A stretch of 64,000 nt of DNA from Nesterenkonia lutea. GTDB taxonomy: Bacteria; Actinomycetota; Actinomycetes; Actinomycetales; Micrococcaceae. The translations under genes were made by a program, and so were the position numbers. The stretch is from positions 1,488,001 through 1,552,000 of the forward strand of contig NZ_JADBED010000001.1 of NCBI RefSeq assembly GCF_014873955.1, given 5' to 3'. Of the stretch, positions 18,001 to 26,419 are shown in pieces. The stretch's first letter is position 1. Each line of letters starts with the position of its first letter. The notes beneath the pieces were generated by a model. It was not told where the DNA came from and made no database searches. It worked only from the letters and a program-made list of their open reading frames with translations.

Positions 18001-18555
18001 CCGGCCGAAGAGATCCTGGTACTCCCCCGCCGCCTTCTTCGCCTCCTCGTACTGACCCAGGTGCAGTCGGGTCTGGATCTCGCCTGAGGGACAGCCTGTG
18101 GTGGCGATGATGCCTTTGCCGTAGGTCTGCAGCAGCTCGCGGTCCATGCGGGGCTTGTAGAAATAGCCCTCCAGGGAGGCCAGCGATCCCATCCGGAAGA
18201 GGTTGTGCATGCCAGCGGTGTTCTCGGCCCACATCGTCATGTGCGTATAGGCGCCGCCGCCCGAGACGTCCTTCTCCCCGATGACCCCGTCGCCCCATTT
18301 CACCCGGGTGCGGTCGGAGCGGTGGGTTCCGGGGGACAGATAGGCCTCGAGCCCGATGATCGGCTTGACGTCGTAGTTCTGTGCGGTCTTCCAGAATTCG
18401 TAGGCGCCGAACAGGAATCCGTGGTCGGTGGTGGCGACGGCGGGCATGCCGAGGTTCTGCGTCTCCTCGAAGAGCTCCCCGATCTTCGCGGCGCCGTCGA
18501 GCATCGAGTATTCGGTGTGGTTGTGCAGATGGACGAAATCGCCGGTGGCAGCCAT
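15019..18555 (-). CDS. dnaE: DNA polymerase III subunit alpha (DnaE1 type)
   Basis: This is the replicative polymerase catalytic subunit. The 1178-residue protein starts with the PHP domain (HLHNHTEYSMLDG). The catalytic aspartates appear in MPDFDVDFDD near residue 415. GPGRGSGPGS, the helix-hairpin-helix region and a C-terminal OB fold (GITIAGMITSLQRRV) follow in the usual DnaE order. Length and order fit the actinobacterial DnaE1 replicase and not the shorter error-prone DnaE2. It starts 2 bp after the pseudouridine synthase gene, in a run with lspA. Confidence 0.98.
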   Translation of the reverse strand: MAATGDFVHLHNHTEYSMLDGAAKIGELFEETQNLGMPAVATTDHGFLFGAYEFWKTAQNYDVKPIIGLEAYLSPGTHRSDRTRVKWGDGVIGEKDVSGGGAYTHMTMWAENTAGMHNLFRMGSLASLEGYFYKPRMDRELLQTYGKGIIATTGCPSGEIQTRLHLGQYEEAKKAAGEYQDLFGRENFYCELMDHGLDIERKVKQDLIKLARELNMPMVATNDLHYTHQHDHKAHGALLCVQSNSTLDDPNRFKFGSEEFYLKSAAEMRDLFRDFPEACDNTLAIAERCQVEFNESASYMPRFPVPEGESEESWFIQEVEKGLHYRFPQGIPDEVRKQAEYEIGVITQMGFPGYFLVVADFITWAKEQGIRVGPGRGSGPGSMVAFAMRITDLNPLQHGLIFERFLNPDRVSMPDFDVDFDDRRRSEVIQYVVNKYGDERVAMIVTYGTIKSKQALKDSARVMGEPFSTGDQLTKKMPPDAMGKPMPLGDIYESKSARYSEAAEMREFLDSDPRMKEIFNLASGLEGLKRQYGVHAAGVIMSSDPLIDIIPIMKREQDGAIITQFDYPICENLGLIKMDFLGLRNLTIISDALENIQLNKGIEVDLENLELTDRAAYDLLARGDTLGVFQLDGGGMRSLLRLMRPDNFEDISAALALYRPGPMGANSHTNYALRKNGHQDVSPIHPELEEPLREILGTTHGLIVYQEQVMAIAQKVAGYSLGQADILRRAMGKKKKSELDKQYVNFSGGMEEHGYSAAAIKALWDVLLPFSDYAFNKAHTAAYGLIAYWTAYLKANYPAEYLAALLTSVGENRDKLALYLSECRRMGVTVTSPSINESALTFTPVGDDTIRFGMGAVRNVGSNVVAGMVSAREEKGAYETFADFLKKVPMQVCNKRTIESLIKAGGFDELGHTRRALVTIHEQAIDQAISEKKGSQAYETDLFGSADMELGDSLSVSVPDLPEWEKMDKLSFEREMLGLYVSDHPLQGLERVLAHHADRSISSVMGEDGPADGAGITIAGMITSLQRRVAKSSGNPYARAEIEDMAGTIEVMFFGKTYQAVSMILAEDLVVSVKGQIDRREDGSVTLKAMDVVVPEINEDGAAGPVVVSVPSQRASERLVTELGRTLKAHRGTSDVHVRLLSGDRIEVMRLGHEYQVSPSPALFGDLKVLLGPGCLEP

Positions 18556-18557
18556 GG

Positions 18558-19616
18558 TCAGCCGTTCTCCAAGAGTGTGAGGGCCTGGGCAAGGTCAGCA
18601 GGATAGTCGGAGCGGTGGCTGACCCACTCTCCGGTTCCGGGGTGATGGAAACCGAGCTCGACCGCGTGCAGCCACTGCCGGGTCAGACCCAGCTCCGCGG
18701 CGAGCTCCGGATCTGCTCCGTAGGTGAGGTCGCCGGCGCAGGGGTGGCCGAGGGCGGAGAAGTGCACTCTGATCTGGTGCGTGCGACCGGTCTCGAGCGT
18801 CACGTCCATCAGGCTGGCCCGACCGTATGCCTCCAGCAGCTTGTAGTGCGTGCGGGACTCGCGGCCCCCTTCGAGCACGGCGAACCGCCAGTCATGTCCC
18901 GGGTGGCGACCGATCGGAGCGTCGACGGTGCCGTCCACGGGATCCGGCAGTCCCTGGACCAGCGCGTGGTAGCTCTTCTTGGTGCTGCGCTGGCGGAAGG
19001 CGTCCTTCAGGGCGGTGTAGGCGCGTTCGGTCTTCGCCACGACCATCACTCCGGAGGTGCCGACGTCGAGGCGGTGCACGATGCCTCTGCGCTCCTGGGC
19101 GCCGGAGGTGGAGATCTCCACCCCGGCGGCGAGCAGTCCGCCGATCACGGTGGGACCGGTCCACCCGGGTGAGGGGTGCGCCGCCACTCCGACCGGCTTG
19201 TCGACGAGGACGATCTCAGCGTCCTGATGCAGCAGGGTCATGTCTTCCACGGCTTCTATCCTCAGCTGGAGCGGGTCCTGCGACTCGGGGACGAGGACGG
19301 CGAGCCGCGCCCCCCCGTGAAGCCTGTCTGACTTCTTCACGGGCCGTCCGGCGGCCCGGCCCTGCGTGCGGTCCTGCGCCCAGGTCACCTGCCCGGCCTG
19401 CAGCCACTGCGTGGTCTCGCTCCGAGAGGCCTCCAACACGGCGGCCAGCACCGCGTCTGCACGGGCCCCGTCCAGCTCCGCCGGGACTTCGATCTCCCGA
19501 TCGATCTCCTGGCGGATCTCCCGGCCGGTCTCCTGACCGATTTCTCGGCCGGTCTCCTGGCGCGTCTCCTGATCCATCTCCTCGCCAATCTCCCGGCCGG
19601 TCTCCTGAGCACTCAC
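18558..19616 (-). CDS. RluA/RluD-family 23S rRNA pseudouridine synthase
   Basis: The catalytic domain has the family signature [12 protein letters not shown] with the nucleophilic aspartate, plus [39 protein letters not shown] and [10 protein letters not shown]. Residues about 45-125 form an S4-like RNA-binding domain. The GTG start at 19616 overlaps the lspA stop (GTGA), giving 352 residues. The first 43 residues are ten tetrads of the type QETG/REIG, a charged low-complexity helix not normal for the family. If the true start were further downstream (Met14 or later) part of this would be lost. The lspA-rlu order is typical. Confidence 0.93.
   Translation of the reverse strand: MSAQETGREIGEEMDQETRQETGREIGQETGREIRQEIDREIEVPAELDGARADAVLAAVLEASRSETTQWLQAGQVTWAQDRTQGRAAGRPVKKSDRLHGGARLAVLVPESQDPLQLRIEAVEDMTLLHQDAEIVLVDKPVGVAAHPSPGWTGPTVIGGLLAAGVEISTSGAQERRGIVHRLDVGTSGVMVVAKTERAYTALKDAFRQRSTKKSYHALVQGLPDPVDGTVDAPIGRHPGHDWRFAVLEGGRESRTHYKLLEAYGRASLMDVTLETGRTHQIRVHFSALGHPCAGDLTYGADPELAAELGLTRQWLHAVELGFHHPGTGEWVSHRSDYPADLAQALTLLENG
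19487..19607 (-). repeat. 12-bp tandem repeat encoding QETG/REIG tetrads
   Basis: About ten imperfect 12-bp units encode Q-E-(T/I)-(G/R/D) and R-E-I-(G/R/E) tetrads at the N-terminus of the pseudouridine synthase. QETGREI occurs at residues 4-10, 20-26 and 28-34. All units are multiples of 3 bp, so copy-number change would not break the frame. Confidence 0.8.
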
Positions 19617-20236
19617 GCCTGCGCCTCGTCCTGACCGGCGGTCTCCTGTGCCTGGTCCTTCCGGACGCGCCTGCTGCTGAGCTCCCGCGTGCCGTCGAGG
19701 TTCAGTCCGAAGAGCATCATGGCGCAGATCCCGATGATGGAGCACACGATGAAGGAGTCTGCGATGTTGAAGATGGCGAAGCCGGGGACTGCGATGAAGT
19801 CGACCACGTGTCCCTGGCCGAAGGTGGCCAGGCCCTCACCGTTGAGCGAAGGATCGCGGAAGAGCCGGTCGGTCAGGTTGCCGGCGACACCTCCTGCGAG
19901 CCCGCCCAGGCCCAGCGTCCAGAGCCAGGAGCCGCCCAGCAGGCGGCTGTGCCACAGCACATAGCCCAGCACCACGCACATGATCAGGGTGAAGATCCAC
20001 GTATGGTCTGTGCCCATGGAGAAGGCGGCACCTGGATTGAGGTGGTAGCGGTGATAGAGCACCGGAGCCAGCACCTCGGTCTGCTCCCCCAGGGTCATCG
20101 TGGATTCGACCCAGATCTTCGTCAACTGATCAGCGGCCCAGGCGATCACCGCCAGTGCCGCTGCCACGAGGAGGGCAGTTCGGCGGGACGGGGTTCGCGT
20201 GGACCGCTGATGGATGGGGGCAGACTGTTCAGACAC
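19613..20236 (-). CDS. lspA: lipoprotein signal peptidase (signal peptidase II)
   Basis: LspA cleaves lipoprotein signal peptides in the membrane. The 207-residue protein has four membrane helices and the two catalytic aspartates Asp123 (GNLTDRLFR) and Asp160 (FNIADSFI). The family segment [10 protein letters not shown] is present. The cytoplasmic C-terminal tail (about 180-207) is long and charged. The GTG start follows TAGAAT by 6 bp, which predicts a leaderless message. It is translationally coupled to the pseudouridine synthase. ZnuA (60821-61864) is one likely lipoprotein client. Confidence 0.97.
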   Translation of the reverse strand: MSEQSAPIHQRSTRTPSRRTALLVAAALAVIAWAADQLTKIWVESTMTLGEQTEVLAPVLYHRYHLNPGAAFSMGTDHTWIFTLIMCVVLGYVLWHSRLLGGSWLWTLGLGGLAGGVAGNLTDRLFRDPSLNGEGLATFGQGHVVDFIAVPGFAIFNIADSFIVCSIIGICAMMLFGLNLDGTRELSSRRVRKDQAQETAGQDEAQA

Positions 20237-20242
20237 CGTTGA

Positions 20243-20248
20243 ATTCTA
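20243..20248 (-). promoter_or_regulatory. -10 element for a leaderless lspA mRNA
   Basis: TAGAAT on the minus strand lies 6 bp before the lspA GTG. It likely drives lspA, the pseudouridine synthase and dnaE. Confidence 0.6.
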
Positions 20249-20290
20249 CAGGTCGGGTCTGAGCCGGACGTCCGGCCCCCAGGGTCTGGA

Positions 20291-21232
20291 TCAGCTGACG
20301 GTGGCTTCCTTCTCGATGGAGCCGCGGCTGTTCAGATCCGCGAGCTGACCCTCGATGTAGTCCTTGAGCCGGGCGCGGTAGTCGCGTTCGAAGCTGGTCA
20401 GCTCCCCGACCTTGGACTCCAGGTCGGCCTTCTTGCGCTCGAGCGCGTTGAGCGTGCGGGTGGAGGTGAGCTCGGCCTCTTCGATCATGTTCTCGGCGCG
20501 GGTCTCGGCCTCGGTGACGATCTCGTTGCGACGGCGCTCGGCCTCGGCGAGCAGCTGTGCATGGGTGCTCTCTGCGGCGCTGAGGAGCTCGTCCCGGCGG
20601 GACTCTCCTTCGGCGATGTACTCGGCGCGGGTGGTCTCACCCTCGGTGATGTACTCGGCGCGGGTCTGCGTGCCCTCGGCGATGTATGCCTCGCGGGTCT
20701 GCTCGCCCTCCGCGATGTACTCGGCTCGCCTGGTCTCGCCCTCGGCGATATAGGCCGCGCGGGTCTGCTCACCCTCGGAGACGTACTGATCGTGAAGCTT
20801 CTGCGCCATGGCGAGGACACCGGTGGCGGATGCTGCAGAGTCCGCTCCGCCGTTCTCCTGGGGGCGCTCCTGGGCGGGACGCGTCCCCAGTTCATACTCG
20901 GGGTGCGCGGTGACTGCCGGGTCTGCCTTGAGCTCCTGGTCCTGGTCTTCACCGATCCGATCGATGGATCCGGTCATCGCCGAGCTGGTGCCGGCGTAGC
21001 CGGAGAGGCCGGCGTCGTTGAGCTCATCCGGCTCGAGGTTCGCAGGGTTCTCCTCGAGCTGCTCTTCGAGGGCCGCAACCTTGGCGGTGAGGTCCTCGTT
21101 CTCCTGTGTCAGGCGTCGCCATTCGACGACGACCTCATCAAGGAAGTCATCGACCTCGTCCTTGTCGTAACCGGGACGGAACTTGGTCTCGGGAAATTCC
21201 TTGTTCAGGAGATCATCAGGAGTCAGGGCCAT
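20291..21232 (-). CDS. divIVA: DivIVA/Wag31 polar scaffold protein with hendecad repeat rod
   Basis: Wag31 marks cell poles and directs tip growth in actinobacteria. The N-terminal DivIVA domain (residues 1-60) reads MALTPDDLLNKEF and RPGYDKDEVDDFLDEV. Residues 62-145 are an acidic, Gly/Ser-rich linker. Residues 150-270 are eleven consecutive 11-residue repeats (consensus YIAEGEQTRAE), with a tyrosine every 11 residues at 150, 161, 172, 183, 194 and 205. A C-terminal coiled coil (271-300) follows. GAGGTG lies 7 nt before the ATG. TATGCT at 21292-21297 is a possible -10. The gene neighbours yggT and sepF as in other actinobacteria. Confidence 0.96.
   Translation of the reverse strand: MALTPDDLLNKEFPETKFRPGYDKDEVDDFLDEVVVEWRRLTQENEDLTAKVAALEEQLEENPANLEPDELNDAGLSGYAGTSSAMTGSIDRIGEDQDQELKADPAVTAHPEYELGTRPAQERPQENGGADSAASATGVLAMAQKLHDQYVSEGEQTRAAYIAEGETRRAEYIAEGEQTREAYIAEGTQTRAEYITEGETTRAEYIAEGESRRDELLSAAESTHAQLLAEAERRRNEIVTEAETRAENMIEEAELTSTRTLNALERKKADLESKVGELTSFERDYRARLKDYIEGQLADLNSRGSIEKEATVS
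20588..20785 (-). repeat. 33-bp tandem repeats in divIVA
   Basis: Six closely related 33-bp units encode the first six hendecads of DivIVA (residues 150-215). Five further, more divergent units extend to residue 270. The units keep frame, so repeat number could vary without disrupting the protein. Confidence 0.85.
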
Positions 21233-21389
21233 GCGGTGTCACCTCATCAAGTGGCTGGGGAAGCTGTGAAGCTGATCTTGGGTCAACGACCAGCATACCC
21301 ACTGCGTTTCTGGGCCCTCGACTTCAACCTTCAAGCCGGGCTTTCATCCACCGGGGTCCACGGCACGGCGCAGTGCTGGACCAGCACGG

Positions 21390-21677
21390 TCAGGCGAAGC
21401 TCCGCAGGATCATCTTGGCGATCACGATGAGGAGGAAGACCAGCAGGAAGCCCATGTCCAGTGACACACCGCCCAGGTTCAGCGGCGGAACCTTGCGCTG
21501 GATCCAGCGGATGGGCGGATCGGTGATGGTGTACACGCCGACCGCAAGCATGAGCGCCAGGCCCTTGGGTCGCCAGCTGCGGGCATACTGCTGCGTGAGG
21601 TCGAAGATGATGCGGACCACCAGCGCGAACTGGTAGATGGTCAGCAGCAGGTACAGGGGCGCGGTAAAGAGATCCAC
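21390..21677 (-). CDS. YggT-family membrane protein
   Basis: The 95-residue protein has two hydrophobic segments (about 5-25 and 72-93) around the conserved amphipathic DPPIRWIQRKVPPL motif of the YggT family (DUF in the sepF-divIVA neighbourhood). The family's molecular function is not established. Its position suggests a link to division or osmotic homeostasis. The start is GTG with no clear ribosome site; it lies 20 bp after sepF, so coupling is likely. Confidence 0.9.
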   Translation of the reverse strand: MDLFTAPLYLLLTIYQFALVVRIIFDLTQQYARSWRPKGLALMLAVGVYTITDPPIRWIQRKVPPLNLGGVSLDMGFLLVFLLIVIAKMILRSFA

Positions 21678-21697
21678 AGGAGGAAAGAGTACTTCGT

Positions 21698-22363
21698 TCA
21701 GCTCTGGTTGAAGAACTGGGCGGAGGACGGGGCCTCTGCCGCGGCGCGCTCTTCAGCCAGGACCTCGATGTTCTTGGGGGTGAGCAGGAAGACCTTGTTG
21801 GTCACCCGCTCGATGGAGCCGCCCATGCCGAAGACGAGTCCGGCCGAGAAGTCGACCAGCCGCTTGGCCTCGGCCTCTCCCATGTCGGTGACGTTCATGA
21901 TCACCGGAATGTCGTCCCGGAAGGACTCTCCGATGACCTTCGCGTCGTTGTAGGAGCGCGGGTGGACGGTGGTGATTTTTCGCATCGGTGAACTTTCATC
22001 CCGGGATGAGGGGGCTCGCTTGATCGGGGTGACCGGAGCGCGGTAGTCCGGATCCAGCGCCAAGTTGGAGCTGTTGTACTGACCTGCATGTGTCGTGTTC
22101 TCGTCGCGGTCGGATCCGACGCCCAGCGAGACGACCTCGTTTCCCCGGCCGGAAGCCGTGGAGACCGAGCTGCTCGACGCGGGGGCCTCGCGCACCGAGC
22201 CCGCCGAGGCACCGCCGCTGCGGCTGATCGGCGCAGAATCCGCAGTGGACCCGTGGGCGCTGTGAGCCGTGGTCGAGGGCTCCTTGGAGAAGCTGTCCTC
22301 GCTGTAGTCGTCTCCATCGGCGAGGCCGAGGTAGATCATGGTCTTCTTGAAGGCACCGGCCAT
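21698..22363 (-). CDS. sepF: cell division protein SepF
   Basis: SepF anchors FtsZ to the membrane and replaces FtsA, which is absent from actinobacteria and from this cluster. The 221-residue protein has the membrane-binding N-terminal helix ([14 protein letters not shown]), a Ser/Ala-rich linker (about 20-115) and the conserved C-terminal SepF domain (about 125-205; [34 protein letters not shown]). AGGAG lies 7-8 nt before the ATG. It follows yggS by 50 bp. Confidence 0.97.
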   Translation of the reverse strand: MAGAFKKTMIYLGLADGDDYSEDSFSKEPSTTAHSAHGSTADSAPISRSGGASAGSVREAPASSSSVSTASGRGNEVVSLGVGSDRDENTTHAGQYNSSNLALDPDYRAPVTPIKRAPSSRDESSPMRKITTVHPRSYNDAKVIGESFRDDIPVIMNVTDMGEAEAKRLVDFSAGLVFGMGGSIERVTNKVFLLTPKNIEVLAEERAAAEAPSSAQFFNQS

Positions 22364-22413
22364 GAGGATTCTCCTGAGGGGGAAGGTTGTGTTGTCACTG
22401 CGCGACTCCGAGA

Positions 22414-23178
22414 CTATCGCTGAAGCGGACGCTCACCCAGGACATCTCGGCCGACTCGCAGGTGTGTCGCACCATGTGCGACGGCCTCCTCGAGATCTCC
22501 GCTCATTCCGGCCGAGATCATGTCCGCATGGGGGAAGCTGTGGCGCAGCTGCGCGGAGAGCTGCTGCAGCCGTTCGAATGCCGGACCTGCGGGCTCCCCC
22601 AGCGGCGCAACTGCCATGAGTCCGCCGAGTCTGAGCCCCGCGGCCGCCTCGATCGACTCCGCCAGGCGCTCGATGTCCTCTGGGGCCGCCCCTCCCCTGC
22701 CGTCAGCGGGCATGGGATCCCGGAGATCCACCTGGATCAGACAGGTCAGCGGCTTCTCGGGAGGTGACGGCAGCGCTTTGATCAGTGCCTTCAGCAGGGA
22801 AGGACGATCCACCGAGTGCAGGTGATCCGCATAGCGGAGGACCGACCTGGCCTTGTTGGACTGCAGCTGGCCGATGAAATGCCAGCGCAGGGCCTCCTGA
22901 ACCTCGGCGGCCTTGCCTGCCGCCTCCTGGTCCCGGTTCTCGCCGACGTCGCGGACACCGAGCCGGTGCAGCCGCTGAACATCCGGGGCGGGGAAATGCT
23001 TGGTGACCACGATGAGGGTCGGACGGTCGCGGCGGTCTGCGGCCGCCATCGCACGGTCGACGCGCTCATGGACGCTCGCGAGGTTCTCCGCCAGCTGCTG
23101 GCTGCGCGGATCCTCACCGCTCGCGGCGAGCCGGGCAGCGGCCGCTCGGAAGGTCTGGCTGATTCCACTGGTGTCCAC
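22414..23178 (-). CDS. yggS: YggS-family pyridoxal phosphate homeostasis protein
   Basis: This family binds PLP on an alanine racemase-like barrel and buffers PLP pools; no catalytic activity is established. The PLP lysine is Lys60 in LIVVTKHFP. Other family motifs are [22 protein letters not shown] and [15 protein letters not shown]. The 254-residue length is usual. The GTG start follows TAGGCT by 6 bp, so a new leaderless transcript probably starts here and continues into sepF, yggT and divIVA. Confidence 0.95.
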   Translation of the reverse strand: MDTSGISQTFRAAAARLAASGEDPRSQQLAENLASVHERVDRAMAAADRRDRPTLIVVTKHFPAPDVQRLHRLGVRDVGENRDQEAAGKAAEVQEALRWHFIGQLQSNKARSVLRYADHLHSVDRPSLLKALIKALPSPPEKPLTCLIQVDLRDPMPADGRGGAAPEDIERLAESIEAAAGLRLGGLMAVAPLGEPAGPAFERLQQLSAQLRHSFPHADMISAGMSGDLEEAVAHGATHLRVGRDVLGERPLQR

Positions 23179-23184
23179 AGCTGA

Positions 23185-23190
23185 AGCCTA
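23185..23190 (-). promoter_or_regulatory. -10 element for a leaderless yggS mRNA
   Basis: TAGGCT on the minus strand lies 6 bp before the yggS GTG, in the 43-bp gap after pgeF. It would separate yggS-sepF-yggT from the ftsZ-pgeF transcript. Confidence 0.6.
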
Positions 23191-23221
23191 TCGAGAGTGC
23201 ATGGATCCAGACAGCCGGGCC

Positions 23222-24025
23222 TCATCGGCTCGGCGTGACCGCCGAGTCCATCCAGAGCAGTCCGGCGAAGCGACCAGCACCGGGTGCTCGGCGGTGGGAG
23301 AAGAGCGACTCGTCCTCCACCGTGCAGCCGGAGAGCTCCGCCACGGCGACACCGTGCTGATTCAGCACGGACTCGGCCTCGGCGCGCAGATCCAGCGCGC
23401 TGGTGCCCCAGCTGGTCCTCGAGGCGATGGCGGGACGCGCGACCGCGATCTCGGTGACCATCTGCTCGGGGATCTCGTAGCACCGCCCGCAGGCGCCGGG
23501 CCCGATCCAGGCGGTGATCGAGGCGGCTCCGCGGTCACGCATCGCGGCTACCGTGTTCTCCAGGACGCCGGAGAGCAGTCCCGGTCGACCGGCATGGGCC
23601 GCGGCGGTGACCGGGGTGCGGTGGTCTTCTTCGGCACGCCGCCCCACGAGCAGAACAGGGAGACAGTCCGCGACCATGATGGCCAGCGGAACGGAGCCGT
23701 CTGCACAGACCCATGCATCCCCCGTCGGGACACCCTGCCCGCTGGGCACGGCGCCCGGTGAGTCCGCGACCGCGCCGCCCCCGCGCTGCTGCGCGTCAAG
23801 GACATCCGCCGAGTGGACCTGATCCAGGAAGCGGAGGGATCCCGCGGGGACGCCCATCGCCTCCTGGATCCTCAGCCGGTCTGCCTCGACATCGTGCTGG
23901 GGGCCCACATGTCGGGCCAGGTTCCCTGCCTCCACCGAGGTGAAGGCCAGGTGCACACCGTCGTCGAGGCTCTCCTGCCACCAGAACGACGGCGGCCTCC
24001 CCGGAAGCCCGGGGGGCTGGATCAC
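23222..24025 (-). CDS. pgeF: peptidoglycan editing factor / purine nucleoside phosphorylase (YfiH/LACC1 family)
   Basis: Family members are multicopper-like purine nucleoside enzymes; E. coli PgeF keeps wrong amino acids out of muropeptides. Motifs seen are [42 protein letters not shown] and [13 protein letters not shown], which provide the His and Cys residues of the zinc-binding active site. The GTG start overlaps the ftsZ stop by 4 bp, so it is co-translated with ftsZ, as in many Gram-positives. Confidence 0.93.
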   Translation of the reverse strand: MIQPPGLPGRPPSFWWQESLDDGVHLAFTSVEAGNLARHVGPQHDVEADRLRIQEAMGVPAGSLRFLDQVHSADVLDAQQRGGGAVADSPGAVPSGQGVPTGDAWVCADGSVPLAIMVADCLPVLLVGRRAEEDHRTPVTAAAHAGRPGLLSGVLENTVAAMRDRGAASITAWIGPGACGRCYEIPEQMVTEIAVARPAIASRTSWGTSALDLRAEAESVLNQHGVAVAELSGCTVEDESLFSHRRAPGAGRFAGLLWMDSAVTPSR

Positions 24026-25263
24026 TTCAGGAAGTCAGGCACGTCGAGGTCGTCGTTGCGCCCACCGTTGTAGTCCGACTCCACGATGTCCGGGATGTCC
24101 TGCTGCTCGTCATTCTCGTGATGGCGACGTGAGGAGTCGACCCGCTGCTGCGGGGCGGTGTCCTGGGATCCTGCGTTCTGCGCAGGAGCGGCCAGGGGCA
24201 CGGTGCCGGGCACGGTTCCCGGGACCGGCGGAGCCGTGCGGGCGGCTGGAGCCGCGGAGCCCACGCTGCGCGCCGGTGCCTGGTTCTGCAGCGGCTGTGC
24301 GGGACGCGAGGTGACGTCGACCTGGTCGAAGCCGGCCGCGATCACGGTCACGCGGGCCTCATCACCGAGGGCGTCGTCGATGACGGCGCCGAAGATGATG
24401 TTCGCCTCGGGGTGAGCGACCTCCTGCACGAGTCGAGCGGCCTCGTTGATCTCGAAGAGCCCGAGGTCAGAGCCGCCCTGGATGGAGAGCAGGACGCCGT
24501 GGGCGCCGTCGATGGAGGCTTCGAGCAGCGGGGAGGCGATGGCCAGCTCGGCGGCCTTGACCGCCCGATCCTCGCCATTGGCGGAGCCGATGCCCATCAG
24601 GGCCGAGCCCGCGCCCTGCATGACCGACTTCACGTCGGCGAAGTCGAGGTTGATCAGGCCCGGGGTCGTGATCAGGTCAGTGATGCCCTGGACGCCGGAG
24701 AGCAGCACCTGGTCGGCGGAGCGGAAGGCGTCGAGGACAGAGACGTTCTTGTCCGAGATGGAGAGCAGACGGTCATTGGGGATGACGATGAGGGTGTCCA
24801 CCTCGTCGCGCAGCTGTTCGATGCCCTCTTCGGCGGAACCGGCGCGTCGGCGGCCCTCGAAGGTGAACGGGCGGGTGACCACGCCGATGGTCAGCGCGCC
24901 CAGGGAGCGAGCGATGCGGGCCACCACGGGGGCGCCGCCGGTTCCTGTGCCGCCGCCCTCGCCTGCAGTGACGAACACCATGTCGGCGCCGCGGATGACC
25001 TCTTCGATCTCCTCGGAGTGGTCCTCGGCGGCCTGACGACCGACCTCGGGGTTGGCACCGGCACCCAGTCCACGGGTCAGTTCACGCCCAACGTCGAGCT
25101 TCACATCGGCGTCGCTCATGAGCAGCGCCTGAGCGTCGGTGTTGATGGCGATGAATTCCACGCCACGCAGACCGACGTCGATCATGCGGTTGACGGCGTT
25201 GACGCCGCCGCCACCGATGCCGACGACCTTGATCACGGCCAGGTAGTTATTCGGTGATGCCAC
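24022..25263 (-). CDS. ftsZ: cell division GTPase FtsZ
   Basis: FtsZ forms the septal ring. The 413-residue protein has the tubulin signature GGGTGTG at residues 103-109, the T7 loop NLDFAD at 205-210 and the conserved N-terminal [14 protein letters not shown] Pro/Ala-rich linker (about 320-400) leads to the C-terminal peptide DLDVPDFLK that binds SepF. The GTG start is preceded by AAGGGA. The 328-bp gap upstream to ftsQ should hold a dedicated promoter. Confidence 0.99.
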   Translation of the reverse strand: MASPNNYLAVIKVVGIGGGGVNAVNRMIDVGLRGVEFIAINTDAQALLMSDADVKLDVGRELTRGLGAGANPEVGRQAAEDHSEEIEEVIRGADMVFVTAGEGGGTGTGGAPVVARIARSLGALTIGVVTRPFTFEGRRRAGSAEEGIEQLRDEVDTLIVIPNDRLLSISDKNVSVLDAFRSADQVLLSGVQGITDLITTPGLINLDFADVKSVMQGAGSALMGIGSANGEDRAVKAAELAIASPLLEASIDGAHGVLLSIQGGSDLGLFEINEAARLVQEVAHPEANIIFGAVIDDALGDEARVTVIAAGFDQVDVTSRPAQPLQNQAPARSVGSAAPAARTAPPVPGTVPGTVPLAAPAQNAGSQDTAPQQRVDSSRRHHENDEQQDIPDIVESDYNGGRNDDLDVPDFLK

Positions 25264-25591
25264 GTTGTGTGTCCCTTGCTCGTCTCTGGTCTCAGATGCA
25301 CGAAGGCCCCCGTCGCCGCAGAAGCCGCGGCGCGACTCCTCACTGTCTTCACCCGTCGCGGCTGCCTGATCGTGCCGATGTCATTCGCGGGTACATCGGT
25401 TCGGTCATGGGCGGCAGTCCGAGACGTCGCAGCGGCTCTTCAGCGGACGGGAGCCTCCGTACCTAAGACATTGTTCTGTTGCCTGCGAACCCACAGCAAC
25501 GTTCAAGCTTTACTTGAACCTTAGAGGACCTGGGTGCGAGGTCCCCACCGGTGGGTCCGTTCCTGCTCCTCACCCTACGCGTCGGGTGCGG
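25264..25591 (-). other. ftsQ-ftsZ intergenic region
   Basis: This 328-bp gap has no credible gene. It is the longest break in the division cluster and probably contains the ftsZ promoter, but I cannot place a clear -10 on the minus strand. It holds the inverted repeat at 25501-25519 and a CCCACCGGTGGG palindrome at 25544-25555 just after ftsQ. Confidence 0.5.
25501..25519. promoter_or_regulatory. inverted repeat upstream of ftsZ
   Basis: GTTCAAG-CTTTA-CTTGAAC is a perfect inverted repeat with 7-bp arms in an AT-richer patch about 240 bp upstream of ftsZ. It has no U-run and looks more like an operator than a terminator. The cognate protein is unknown. Confidence 0.4.
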
Positions 25592-26419
25592 CTACCGCGT
25601 CACCGGCGCGCTCGGAGTGGAGATGTCGAGGACATCGGCCTCCTCGAAGTCCTCGGCCTCCGATGCGAGGATGGCTTCGAGCACGACCGCCTTCTCCTGC
25701 CCGCGGTCGTCGCTGCCCCAGACCACCGTGCGGCCGTCCTGCAGCTGGAGCTGCACGCTGTCGCGGGACTCCGCAGTGGCCGAGTCCAGCGATTCCCGGG
25801 CCCCCTCGGGAAGCTGTCCCAGCACCGAGACGATGGTCTTGAACACGGACTCGTTCTGCAGGGCCGCCTCGGCGGAGATCACCGGGGTCGCGTAGCCCTG
25901 AGCGTCGGGACGCTCCCAGTCCTCGAAGGTCCTGATGACCTCGCCCTCCTGGCTGTAGAAGTGGATCTCATCCCCGTCGTGGACCTCTGCCACCGGCGGG
26001 TGCTCGATGACTCGGACCTGCAGCCCGGTGGGGAGCTCCGCCGCCACGATGACCTCTGCCACGGCGTGTTCATCATTCAGCAGCGCGCTCACGTCGCCGT
26101 CGCTCACCTGGGGCAGCGGCGTGCCGCGCAGCGGTTCCAGCAGCTCCTGCGCGCGCTGCTCGGTGAGGAGCTCGTTGTCCTCGAGCGTGATGGTGCGCAC
26201 CACCAGCAGGGGCGAGAAGTACAGCATGGCCACGATGCCCAGCAGCACCGCCAGAGTGATCAGTCCCAGAAGCGCGCCGCGGCGTCGTCGTCGACGGCTG
26301 GAGACGGAGGCCGGCTCCGGGAAGTCCAGCGGGGTCTCGGCGGGGTTCTCGAGGTCAGCGGAGTCTGCTGGTTCGTTCTTCGGTCCGTCCACGGAGCTGC
26401 GGCGGCCCCTGCGCGTCAT
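25592..26419 (-). CDS. ftsQ: cell division protein FtsQ
   Basis: FtsQ links early and late divisome proteins. The 275-residue protein has a long disordered cytoplasmic N-terminus, a basic RRRRRR stretch, one membrane helix (about 48-68) and then the POTRA domain (VVRTITLEDNELL...) and beta domain (about 75-260). The ATG overlaps the murC stop (ATGA), and the next gene is ftsZ. The sequence is divergent, as is usual for FtsQ, so the call rests on topology and position. Confidence 0.92.
   Translation of the reverse strand: MTRRGRRSSVDGPKNEPADSADLENPAETPLDFPEPASVSSRRRRRRGALLGLITLAVLLGIVAMLYFSPLLVVRTITLEDNELLTEQRAQELLEPLRGTPLPQVSDGDVSALLNDEHAVAEVIVAAELPTGLQVRVIEHPPVAEVHDGDEIHFYSQEGEVIRTFEDWERPDAQGYATPVISAEAALQNESVFKTIVSVLGQLPEGARESLDSATAESRDSVQLQLQDGRTVVWGSDDRGQEKAVVLEAILASEAEDFEEADVLDISTPSAPVTR

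Noticed and set aside
25544..25555. CCCACCGGTGGG palindrome after ftsQ as a terminator
   Set aside because: Stem too short without a loop, and no U-run follows. Kept only as a note in the intergenic entry.
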